Source: Candidatus Latescibacterota bacterium
GTDB lineage: Bacteria > Latescibacterota > MVCY01 > DTYK01
Direction: 5' to 3'
Length of the DNA stretch: 14,658 bases
Assembly (NCBI GenBank): GCA_012961925.1
Contig: DTYK01000314.1
Span: 1-14,658, forward strand
The notes beneath the pieces were generated by a model. The model made no database searches, was not told where the DNA came from, and worked only from the letters and a program-made list of their open reading frames with translations. Of the stretch, positions 5,714-13,247 are shown in pieces. The position numbers were made by a program, and so were the translations under genes. Each line of letters opens with the position of its first letter. Position 1 is the stretch's first letter.

Positions 5714-7987
5714 TTGGGACGGTACACCGTAGAAGTAGGTGACAGGAATATTTTACGGAAAGACCTTGTGGGGAATAAGGCGAAAAACCTGGCGGAGCTG
5801 TCAAGGAGAGCTCTCCCTGTTCCTCACTTTTTCTGCATCACTACCTGGGCATTACGCGATTTTCTCACATTCAATAACGTATCCGGGTGTGATCCTACCA
5901 GGACAAGAGAGCTGATCCGGTCGTCTCCCATCCCTGAACCGATAGTGAAGGAGATCGAAAGGATGTACCGCAGATGGGCGCATATCCCTCTGGCCGTTCG
6001 CTCTTCTGCAACGCATGAGGATACCCATAGTGCCTCCTGGGCAGGGCAACTTGATTCCTTCCTCTGGGTAAGGGGGATCGATCAACTGTTCGAGGCGGTA
6101 AAAAAATGCTGGTGTTCGCTCTGGAAGGAGAACGTTATCTCCTACTGCAAAAACCGCCAAATTGCCCATGATCGGGTTGGCCTTGGCGTGATCGTACAAC
6201 ACATGGTACCTGCGGAACTGTCAGGTGTGGCTTTTACCGCCGATCCGCTTACCGGAGCGGATCGGTTGATAATCGAACCCGAGATCAACGACGAAGACCT
6301 CCGCACAAAGCTCTCGAAGATAGTAAAATCAGTTGGAAGGCATTTCGACTATCCCCAGGATGTGGAATGGGCATATCATAGAGGAGCGTTCTATATCTTA
6401 CAGGCCAGGCCGATTACTACGATAAAGCCTGTCTGGACCAAGGCCTTCTTTGACGAGCGTTTTCCCCATCCGGTCTCTCCTCTTAGCTGGTCGATCCTTG
6501 GCGAACTGGTGAAAAGACGGGCCTTTCTCGACCCGCTTCGATATCTTGGTTATAGGGAACTTAAGGGGGCCGATATCTTTCGGCTCTTCCATGGACGTCC
6601 TTACGTACTGGTCGAAGTATTCCAGGCTCTATACAGTGGGTTTCCTCGGTTTCTCAGACCTTACGACTGGGAGAGATATTTCCCTGGCCCAGGTTATCTG
6701 AGCAGGAAGCTTTATGTGATCAGGCAGAGGTCAAGGGTGATGAGGATGCTCATCTCCGTAGTAAGTCTTGCCCGGGACGTCAATTGGATCTTACCTCTTC
6801 ATTATCGAAGATGGCAAAGACAGCTTCGGAAATGGCTTGCCGATATCGGGGATCTCAGACGCCTGAACAGAAGTACAGTCTCTGATAGGGTGCTCTGGAG
6901 GAATTTCGAAAGGGTGCGGACGATGGTTGATGAGTTCTTAAGGACACACCGGTGGAGTATCACCTGGGCCGAGGTCCTCTGCGGAGTGCTTGCGCGAAAG
7001 GTAAAAGGGAGGGCCGCTCTATTGAACCTTATCACACATGTCTCCAGTAAGACCTCAGAGATAAGCCATGCAATCTGGCGGCTGGCGCAGAGCAAAGATG
7101 TGGAGGGAGGCCTGGATAATTTCCTTAAAAGATATGGCCATCGAGCCAATTCACTGGACATCTCTTTTCCCACATGGAAGGAAGATCCCCAATTTATTCT
7201 GGATCTTATGAAAAGTTATGTTCATTCTCCTGATCCTGCTCAGAAGGGGGCGAAGATAATGGGACGTCAGGGGGAAGGGGTGAGGATTTCTACTCGTGCT
7301 ATGGGGTTGTTCACCAGGATATTTTTTCACTTCACCCTAACGTGGGCACGACGGATGGTCTTGCTTCGGGAGGAACAGAGGTTTTACTGGCAGATGATGA
7401 TGGCCGAAATGAGAGCGGTCTTCCTTGAGCTGGGGAGGCGTTTTAATGAACGCAACCTGATCGATGGCCAGGAGGATATATTCCTTCTCACGGTTGACGA
7501 AGTTTCTCAGGTACTGGACGGAAGGTTTCTGCAGCTCCGTGATCTGGTCTTCAAGCGTAAGCGAGAGAGAGAGTTAGACGAGGAGACGACCCCTGTTCCT
7601 TTTTTAATAGAAGGGTCTTCTTGCTTGGAACCTCTCCCGGTGGGAGAGGTGATTAGAGGTGTAGCTATCAGTCCCGGAAGAGCAGAGGGGCGGGCTTCCG
7701 TTGTCTCTGATATGCGGCATTATTCAAAGGTCAAACCCGGAAGCATTCTGGTGACGACCGGTATCGATCCTGGGTGGACGCCTATTATGGTTATGATCTC
7801 CGGACTGGTGCTGGAGACCGGTGGGGCCTTGTCGCATGGGGCGATCGTGGCCCGTGAGCTTGGGTTACCGGCAGTGGCGAACGTCAGAGGGGCGACACAA
7901 TTGATCCCTGAGGGCGCTCGGATTGCGGTAGATGGCCATACCGGGGAGGTGGCAGTTTTAAGTGAAACTTTTGAAGTGTCTGGATGA
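5714..7987 (+). CDS. PEP synthase / rifampicin-phosphotransferase-like dikinase
   Basis: This family uses an ATP-grasp domain and a swivelling phospho-His domain to move phosphate between ATP and an acceptor (pyruvate, or a drug in Rph). The start is TTG 5714 with AGGGA at 5704-5708, because the frame is closed by TGA at 5702. The N-terminal domain has K22 in VGNKAKNLAEL, R96 in AVRSSATHED, FTADPLTG, E218 in PQDVEWA, and Q230/R232 in LQARPIT. The middle shows FPHPVSPLSW and YGHRANSLDISFPTW. The C-terminal domain carries catalytic H708 in GGALSHGAIVARELGLPAV. No PEP-synthase TIM barrel follows, so the architecture is closer to Rph than to PpsA. At about residue 188-189 the sequence jumps from LIIE to PEINDED, skipping the usual GLGE-LVSG segment (~70-90 residues). 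757 aa is short compared with ~865 for Rph. The substrate cannot be named. Confidence 0.8.
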   Translation: MGRYTVEVGDRNILRKDLVGNKAKNLAELSRRALPVPHFFCITTWALRDFLTFNNVSGCDPTRTRELIRSSPIPEPIVKEIERMYRRWAHIPLAVRSSATHEDTHSASWAGQLDSFLWVRGIDQLFEAVKKCWCSLWKENVISYCKNRQIAHDRVGLGVIVQHMVPAELSGVAFTADPLTGADRLIIEPEINDEDLRTKLSKIVKSVGRHFDYPQDVEWAYHRGAFYILQARPITTIKPVWTKAFFDERFPHPVSPLSWSILGELVKRRAFLDPLRYLGYRELKGADIFRLFHGRPYVLVEVFQALYSGFPRFLRPYDWERYFPGPGYLSRKLYVIRQRSRVMRMLISVVSLARDVNWILPLHYRRWQRQLRKWLADIGDLRRLNRSTVSDRVLWRNFERVRTMVDEFLRTHRWSITWAEVLCGVLARKVKGRAALLNLITHVSSKTSEISHAIWRLAQSKDVEGGLDNFLKRYGHRANSLDISFPTWKEDPQFILDLMKSYVHSPDPAQKGAKIMGRQGEGVRISTRAMGLFTRIFFHFTLTWARRMVLLREEQRFYWQMMMAEMRAVFLELGRRFNERNLIDGQEDIFLLTVDEVSQVLDGRFLQLRDLVFKRKRERELDEETTPVPFLIEGSSCLEPLPVGEVIRGVAISPGRAEGRASVVSDMRHYSKVKPGSILVTTGIDPGWTPIMVMISGLVLETGGALSHGAIVARELGLPAVANVRGATQLIPEGARIAVDGHTGEVAVLSETFEVSG

Positions 7988-8792
7988 CCGATGTTTTCTC
8001 GGATACGACCTATGGGAATTCTCCGCCAAGAGCCTGCTACACAGATACGGCTGGGTTTTTTTATTCAGGATTGCTTGTGGACATCCTGTGAGGACGTGGC
8101 GTGGACTCTCCGGATATCGAAGGTGGAGGAAGGATTACAGGGAGGGTACCGGGGTAATCTTGTTTGGTGTTGGGGAGATTCCGCCGAAAATAGATGGCAG
8201 ATGGCTTGTTGCTCTCGGTTTCTGCCTTAAGCCGGTAGGCCGTTGTCCATCACGACGCTTCAATCATGACTGTGGATTCTTGAAGCTGACCGAAGCATCC
8301 ATGCAGCGTACCGGGGGTGATAAAATCCCGGGTCTACAGGCCTGGACGGCGGAGATGTCCCAGGAAGGAGGGGTTTCAGAGGGGACGTTCTTGCACCACG
8401 GGTTTTTACGGAGGGGGTTTGGTCCTTCTCTAACCCGGAAGAAGATGGAGGTGTGCCGTGACTGTCAGATCGCCCTTATCGGCCAGAAGGCCCTTGTCGC
8501 AAGGGCAGCTCTCTATATAATGACCTCGGCGGAAGACGTGGTGTACGATCTGTTCATTCCAAGACTGAAAGGAGAAGGATACCAATGGGTTATGTTTTTC
8601 CTCTGTCCCTATACCGCCAAAGTAATGGTATTATCAGCCTTGATCTGTGGTATGAAGGGCCTGATCGTAACGTACAGCTCTGGAGATTGCAAGGATTACG
8701 AAGATTTCAGCAAGGCCGATCGTGGGGCCAAGGAGGAACAGACGGCAGTCTCGACGGCGACATTGGAGAGGATCTTACGGCTCTTTCCATGA
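7962..8792 (+). CDS. Cysteine-rich protein of unknown function, coupled to the dikinase
   Basis: This is an 831-bp open frame overlapping the end of the dikinase gene by 26 bp. The start is taken as GTG 7962 with GGGGAGGTGG (7943-7952) upstream; TTG 7971 is an alternative. The 276-aa product has clustered cysteines: CLDDRC, ACGHP, GFCLKPVGRCPSRRFNHDC (~residues 88-106), VCRDCQ, FLCPY, ICGM and GDCKDY. The run F-C-L-x-P-x(3)-CP-x-x-RF-x-x-DC followed by C-x-x-C loosely recalls DUF116-type putative metal-binding proteins, but I am not sure of that link. No convincing signal peptide or transmembrane helix is seen. The overlap implies co-translation with the dikinase, so it may be a partner or an Fe-S/Zn accessory protein. 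That function is inferred from position only. Confidence 0.6.
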   Translation: MKLLKCLDDRCFLGYDLWEFSAKSLLHRYGWVFLFRIACGHPVRTWRGLSGYRRWRKDYREGTGVILFGVGEIPPKIDGRWLVALGFCLKPVGRCPSRRFNHDCGFLKLTEASMQRTGGDKIPGLQAWTAEMSQEGGVSEGTFLHHGFLRRGFGPSLTRKKMEVCRDCQIALIGQKALVARAALYIMTSAEDVVYDLFIPRLKGEGYQWVMFFLCPYTAKVMVLSALICGMKGLIVTYSSGDCKDYEDFSKADRGAKEEQTAVSTATLERILRLFP

Positions 8793-8811
8793 CTTTCTCT
8801 TCGGTTTCCTC

Positions 8812-8840
8812 TTGACTTCTGCCGGAAGATTTTAGATATT
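8812..8840 (+). promoter_or_regulatory. Sigma70-type promoter for the aldolase-PFK operon
   Basis: -35 TTGACT (8812-8817), a 17-bp spacer and -10 GATATT (8835-8840), embedded in TTAGATATTAA. The predicted start is near 8847, with an ~80-nt leader ending in a strong AGGAGGT ribosome site before ATG 8926. The architecture matches the promoter at 5528. Confidence 0.5.
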
Positions 8841-8925
8841 AAGTTTAGTTGTATAGGGCCTCTGAATTCCCTGAGGAGATGGTTATGCTTAATTTGAGGG
8901 CCTTTTAACCTATGAGGAGGTAAGG

Positions 8926-9963
8926 ATGGCTTATCAGATCGGTGATTATCAGTTCGATGTCAAGGAGTTTTTCCCGAAGAGGATTATGGAGAGGATTACG
9001 GAGATAAGGGTTCATCGGAAGGAGATAATTGAAGCGGAGGCACAGGCCAGGGTCAGGAGGAGTTCCCTCACCACCGATGGTAGGCTTACCATACTGGCCT
9101 GTGATCATCCAGCAAGGATGGTGACCAGGGCCGGAGATGATCCAGTGAAAATGGGGAATCGTCAGGAGTACTTAGGGCGTATCCTCCGCGTGATTACTGA
9201 CCCTGAATTCGATGGTGTCATGGGTACCACCGATATCTTGGAGGATCTGTTCATCGTCAACTATCTGGTGAAAGAAGGTGGAGGGAGGAGCTTTCTCGAC
9301 AACAAGGTCATGATCGGGTGTCTCAACAGGGGTGGACTGGCCGGTACATCCTTTGAGATGGACGATTCGATGACATCCTTTACCCCTGAGAGCGTCCACA
9401 AAATGAGGCTGGACGGGGCAAAGATGATGTTCAGGCTGGATGTGAATAATCCAGATTCCGGGAAGACCATCAAGTACTGCGCCGATGTGGTTACCCAGCT
9501 CAATAGATACAATATACCGGCCTTTATCGAGGCCCTGGCGGTTGAGCGAACTGATGGAGGTTACAAGACCCGTAAAACCGTCGCCGATCAAATAAAGGTG
9601 AACGGTGTGGCCACCGCCTTAGGGGATTCTTCCCGGGGCATCTGGCTCAAGATCCCCTATGTAGAGGGTTTTGAAGAGGTTGCCCTCTCAACAACCTGCC
9701 CAATCCTTATGTTAGGAGGAGAATCCAGAGGCGATCCCACGCCAACCATAAGGGAGTTCGTCTCAGGGATGAAGATAGGGGGTAGCGTGAGGGGAGCCCT
9801 TGTGGGCAGAAACGTCCACTTCCCCGGAAGGGATGACCCCTGTGCTGTAGCTGGGGCTATTCACAACGTGGTGCATCGGAACTTCGACGTTGAGCAGGCC
9901 ATGGATTACCTGATGGACAAGCGTGGGAAGGAGATGGATAGACTGACCAGATATATCAAATGA
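8926..9963 (+). CDS. Cgl0159-family (beta/alpha)8 aldolase-like protein
   Basis: This is a 345-aa TIM-barrel protein of the class I aldolase (DeoC/FbaB-like) superfamily, closest by eye to the Cgl0159 family. Matches are ACDHPAR with D60, GDDPVKMGNR, DGVMGTTDILEDL, IGCLNRGGLAGTSFEMDD, LDGAKMMFRLD, WLKIPYVEG with a candidate Schiff-base Lys (K242), LMLGGE and a late phosphate-binding-like GALVGRNVHFP. An N-terminal extension of ~45 residues precedes the barrel. The start ATG 8926 follows AGGAGGT closely. Cgl0159 proteins are annotated as aldolase-like and occur near sugar or inositol catabolism genes; their substrates are poorly known. The next gene is a phosphofructokinase 60 bp downstream on the same transcript, so cleavage of a sugar bisphosphate such as fructose 1,6-bisphosphate is a reasonable inference, not shown by the sequence. 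Confidence 0.75.
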   Translation: MAYQIGDYQFDVKEFFPKRIMERITEIRVHRKEIIEAEAQARVRRSSLTTDGRLTILACDHPARMVTRAGDDPVKMGNRQEYLGRILRVITDPEFDGVMGTTDILEDLFIVNYLVKEGGGRSFLDNKVMIGCLNRGGLAGTSFEMDDSMTSFTPESVHKMRLDGAKMMFRLDVNNPDSGKTIKYCADVVTQLNRYNIPAFIEALAVERTDGGYKTRKTVADQIKVNGVATALGDSSRGIWLKIPYVEGFEEVALSTTCPILMLGGESRGDPTPTIREFVSGMKIGGSVRGALVGRNVHFPGRDDPCAVAGAIHNVVHRNFDVEQAMDYLMDKRGKEMDRLTRYIK

Positions 9964-10023
9964 CCGATGTGCATCTTTTGTGCAATATGAGAAAACTCCG
10001 AAACAGATGGGAGGGCGAGCATT

Positions 10024-11292
10024 ATGCAAGGGAATGCAGTCGTTGCCCAGTCTGGTGGGCCTACAGCAGTGATCAATTCAAGTGCCTGCGGGGTTATACA
10101 GGAGTGTCAGAAGCACAGGCAGATCAAAAGGATATTTGGAGCTAAGAACGGTATCTTAGGTATCCTTCATGAGGAGCTCTTTGATCTGGGGGAAGAGGAT
10201 CCCCAGGCCATTGAGGGGCTGAGAAGGACCCCATCGGCTGCCTTAGGATCCTGTCGCTACAAGTTAAAGTCCCTTGAGGAGTCGAGGAAGGACTTTGAAA
10301 GGATCCTCGAGGTCTTTAAGGTCCATGACATCCGGTACTTCTTCTATATCGGCGGGAACGATTCCATGGATACAGCCGACAAGGTCGGCATACTGGCCAA
10401 AGAGATGGATTACGACCTGATAGTCATGGGTATACCCAAGACCATCGACAACGATCTGGCATTCACCGATCACTGCCCTGGCTATGGCAGCGTTGCCAAA
10501 TATATAGCTACTACCGTCATGGAAGCAGGCAGGGATACGGAGGCCCTGTATACGGCGGATACGGCTACTGTACTGGAGACCATGGGGAGGAATGCTGGTT
10601 GGATAGCAGGAGCCGCCGGGCTGGCCCGGAGGTCCCAGCAGGATGCGCCCCATCTGATCTACATGCCTGAAGTCCCCTTCTCCATTGATAGGTTCTTGGA
10701 TGACGTGAAGGCCGTGTACAGGGATCTTGGCCGTGTATTCATCGTTGCTTCAGAAGGCCTTGTGGATGAGGAGGGCAAGTATATAACTGCCCAGGAGGGT
10801 ATGTTTGCAAAGGACGCCTTTGGACACAGACAACTTGGTGGGGTGGCTGAGACCTTAAAGAACATCGTTGAGCGGGAGGTGGGGATAAAGTGCCGTTTCA
10901 GCATGATCGGAACCTGTCAGCGTAATGCCGCCCACTTTGCTTCAAAGACCGACTCGGATGAGGCCTATTTGGTAGGCCAGATGGCTGTTCGGCATGCGGT
11001 AGAAGGGACGACAGGATTTATGGTGACGCTCCAGCGAGAGGATTCCCCTGAGTACAGGTGTACTACAGGTCTGGCCAGGCTTTCGGATGTTGCCAATTCT
11101 TTGAAGAAAGTGCCCAGGGAGTGGATCAACGAAGAGGGCAACTTCATCACTCAACAGATGCGGGACTATGTGAGGCCGCTTGTCCTGGGCGAGGTACCCA
11201 TTAAAATCGGGCCGGATGGGCTCCCGGAGTACGTGAGGTTGAGGAGGAGGCTAATAGAGGGACGTCTCAGCCCATATTCGGTGCAAAGCTGA
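10024..11292 (+). CDS. pfp: Pyrophosphate-type 6-phosphofructokinase
   Basis: This enzyme phosphorylates fructose 6-phosphate to fructose 1,6-bisphosphate in the cytoplasm. The N-terminal GGPTAVINSS (11-20) is the phosphate-donor loop. GGNDSMDTA (110-118) has Asp where ATP enzymes have Gly (GGDGS), and PKTIDND (138-144) has Lys where ATP enzymes have Gly (PGTIDND). Both are the established marks of PPi-dependent enzymes, so the donor is probably PPi and the reaction reversible. MGRNAGW (187-193) follows, and EGL plus the later GGVAETL and CQRNA segments complete the active site. 422 aa fits the group III/PPi class. The start ATG 10024 has GGGAGGG about 7 nt upstream. It is the second gene of the operon after the aldolase-like gene and is followed by a strong terminator. 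Confidence 0.9.
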   Translation: MQGNAVVAQSGGPTAVINSSACGVIQECQKHRQIKRIFGAKNGILGILHEELFDLGEEDPQAIEGLRRTPSAALGSCRYKLKSLEESRKDFERILEVFKVHDIRYFFYIGGNDSMDTADKVGILAKEMDYDLIVMGIPKTIDNDLAFTDHCPGYGSVAKYIATTVMEAGRDTEALYTADTATVLETMGRNAGWIAGAAGLARRSQQDAPHLIYMPEVPFSIDRFLDDVKAVYRDLGRVFIVASEGLVDEEGKYITAQEGMFAKDAFGHRQLGGVAETLKNIVEREVGIKCRFSMIGTCQRNAAHFASKTDSDEAYLVGQMAVRHAVEGTTGFMVTLQREDSPEYRCTTGLARLSDVANSLKKVPREWINEEGNFITQQMRDYVRPLVLGEVPIKIGPDGLPEYVRLRRRLIEGRLSPYSVQS

Positions 11293-11327
11293 ACCTGTAT
11301 TTCCTTAATTCGAGAGACATCTGTATG

Positions 11328-11365
11328 GGGGGGTGTAAAAGGGAGCCCGTTACATCCCCCTTTTT
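11328..11365 (+). terminator. Rho-independent terminator after the PFK gene
   Basis: GGGGGGTGTAA (11328-11338) pairs with TTACATCCCCC (11350-11360) as an 11-bp stem with one G-T wobble. The loop is 11 nt and five T follow at 11361-11365. It lies 36 bp after the PFK stop. Confidence 0.9.
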
Positions 11366-11563
11366 ATCGCTAAACGTCCGGGAAGCACGTTCAGACAATA
11401 TTTCAATACTCGCTTCGCTTAAGGTGGGAGTCATCCGACCTGACAGAGCATCTTGACACTTGAAGGCAAGAAATATTTTCGCATTTTGATATCTTACTGG
11501 AGCTAAGAACTCACAAAAGCCGGCCCGAAGGAACGCTAATTTGAGAGGATGGGAGGTCCAGGG
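11366..11563. other. Intergenic region before the UbiB gene
   Basis: I see no gene. A perfect TTGACA at 11453-11458 could be a -35, but no good -10 lies 16-18 bp downstream; TATTTT at 11474 has a 15-bp spacer. The UbiB promoter is presumably here. GGGAGG at 11551-11556 is the ribosome site for GTG 11564. Confidence 0.4.
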
Positions 11564-13246
11564 GTGAACATTCTGAGGCTAAGGCGGGGATACAGGAACT
11601 TAAAGAGGTATCGGCAGATCATATCGGTGTTCGTCAAGTACGGATTCAGCGAAATCCTTGATCGCACCGGAATCTTGACGCGCCTTTCCTTCGGCAGGAG
11701 GATCTCCGGACCCAAGTCCGTGCCCAAAGGTGAGCGATCCTATGCCGTCAGGTTTCGTATGGCACTGGAGGAGCTGGGTCCTGCCTTTGTTAAACTCGGG
11801 CAGGTTCTCAGTATGCGTTCTTTCCTGATTCCTAAGGAGCTGGCCTCTGAACTTGCAAAGCTCCAGGATCGAGTTCCTCCTGTTCCCTTTGAGGAGATCA
11901 GGGGCGTTGTGGAAGAGGAACTGGGCCGTAAGATCGACGACTGTTTTGGAAGCTTCGCCACAATCCCGATGGCAGCCGCGTCCATTGCTCAGGCACATCT
12001 GGCTACGACAAAGGATGGGCAGAAGGTGGTCGTCAAGGTCCAGCGTCCCGATGCAAAGAGCACAATTGAGACGGATATGGACATCCTTATGGATTTTGCT
12101 CAGTTGCTTGAGAAATACGTGCCGGAGGTGAGGCAATATGATCCCAGGGAGATAGCAAATGATCTGGCCAAGACGACAAGGAGGGAGTTAGATTTCATCA
12201 ATGAGGCCAGGAATGTGGAGCTCTTTGCCCGGAACTTTGGGTCTGAACCGACGGTCTTTGTGCCAGAGGTCTTCTGGGACCTGACCACCTCGAGGGTGCT
12301 GACGATGGAATATGTGGCCGGGGTAAAGATCTCCGATATAGAGAGGCTCGATCAAGAAGGATTCGATAGAAAGGCCATCGCCAAAAATGGGGCAAGGCTG
12401 TTGTTCAAGCAGATATTTGAGGACGGCTTCTTCCACGCAGACCCTCATCCCGGTAATATCTTCGTTCTGCCCGGTAACGTCATCGCCCCCGTTGACTTCG
12501 GTATGATGGGGAGACTTGACAGGGAGCTGATGGATCACTTTTCCTACCTAATGATAGCCATTGTCGGGAAGGACGTGGATAGTCTGGTCCGATCCATGAT
12601 AGATCTCGACATCATCGATGGAAAAGGCGACATCAGGTCTCTGAAACTTGACATCCTCGATGTGATAGACAGATACTACGGTCTGCCGCTCAGCAAGATA
12701 AACATAAGGCAGACCTTAGATGAGGGTTCGGAGGTGATCAGGAGGCACGGGATTAAGCTGCCTTCCAATTTGATGCTGCTTGGGAAGGCTATGGGGACCT
12801 ATGAGGAACTGGCCAGGATCCTTGATCCGGAGTTTGATTTTATCGCTGAGGCGAGGCCGTATGTGAGAAGGATGATCAGCCGGAGGACAAGTTTCAAGGC
12901 ATTATACCGGGAATTTTCTGGACTCCTAACAGACGTCTATAGGGTGATGAAGACCTTGCCCCGAGAACTGGAGTTGATCGTCAGAGATATCAGAAAGGGG
13001 CAGCTATCCTTTGAACTTCGGCATCATGGTATGGAGAGACTGATCGGTCAGGCCGATCGGGCCAGCAATCGCATCGCCTTCAGTCTGATCATCGGAGCCC
13101 TCATCATAGGTTCGTCTCTTATCGTCCTGGCCGGAAAGGGACCAAACCTCTTCGGATATCCCCTCGTAGGGATCGCCGGTTTTCTCACCGCAGGGATACT
13201 CGGGATATGGCTGGTGATAGCCATTATACGTTCAGGAAGGCTATAG
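11564..13246 (+). CDS. ubiB: ABC1/UbiB-family protein kinase-like ATPase
   Basis: This is a membrane-bound atypical kinase of the ABC1/ADCK/UbiB family, whose members support isoprenoid quinone synthesis or lipid homeostasis. I choose GTG 11564 because GGGAGG (11551-11556) lies 7 nt upstream. ATG 11549, 15 bp earlier, has a purine run directly abutting it. Numbering from 11564: KLGQ at 77-80 (family KxGQ motif), the alanine-rich loop PMAAASIAQAH replacing the usual P-loop, K158 in VVVKVQRP, ELDFINEARN with the ExD motif, HADPHPGN at 291-298 and DFG with D311. Two C-terminal hydrophobic segments (~504-525 and ~532-558) match the usual membrane anchor. 560 aa is full length for the bacterial family. 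The next gene starts 1 bp after the stop. Confidence 0.9.
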   Translation: MNILRLRRGYRNLKRYRQIISVFVKYGFSEILDRTGILTRLSFGRRISGPKSVPKGERSYAVRFRMALEELGPAFVKLGQVLSMRSFLIPKELASELAKLQDRVPPVPFEEIRGVVEEELGRKIDDCFGSFATIPMAAASIAQAHLATTKDGQKVVVKVQRPDAKSTIETDMDILMDFAQLLEKYVPEVRQYDPREIANDLAKTTRRELDFINEARNVELFARNFGSEPTVFVPEVFWDLTTSRVLTMEYVAGVKISDIERLDQEGFDRKAIAKNGARLLFKQIFEDGFFHADPHPGNIFVLPGNVIAPVDFGMMGRLDRELMDHFSYLMIAIVGKDVDSLVRSMIDLDIIDGKGDIRSLKLDILDVIDRYYGLPLSKINIRQTLDEGSEVIRRHGIKLPSNLMLLGKAMGTYEELARILDPEFDFIAEARPYVRRMISRRTSFKALYREFSGLLTDVYRVMKTLPRELELIVRDIRKGQLSFELRHHGMERLIGQADRASNRIAFSLIIGALIIGSSLIVLAGKGPNLFGYPLVGIAGFLTAGILGIWLVIAIIRSGRL

Positions 13247-13247
13247 G

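Noticed and set aside
7984..8815. Alternative + strand frames after the dikinase (ATG 7984, ATG 7991, ATG 8585).
   Set aside because: They stop early or are short and lack motifs, while the 7962 frame stays open for 831 bp with patterned cysteines.
8855..8906. Possible leader structure or riboswitch upstream of the aldolase gene (AGGGCCT repeated, CCTC/GAGG short stem).
   Set aside because: Only a 4-bp stem and a direct repeat can be formed; no known riboswitch core is visible.
7984..9970. The 11-mer ATGACCGATGT spans the stop codon of both the dikinase (7984-7994) and the aldolase-like gene (9960-9970).
   Set aside because: It is short, with no dyad or conserved flank, and many 11-mer pairs are expected by chance; no function is supported.
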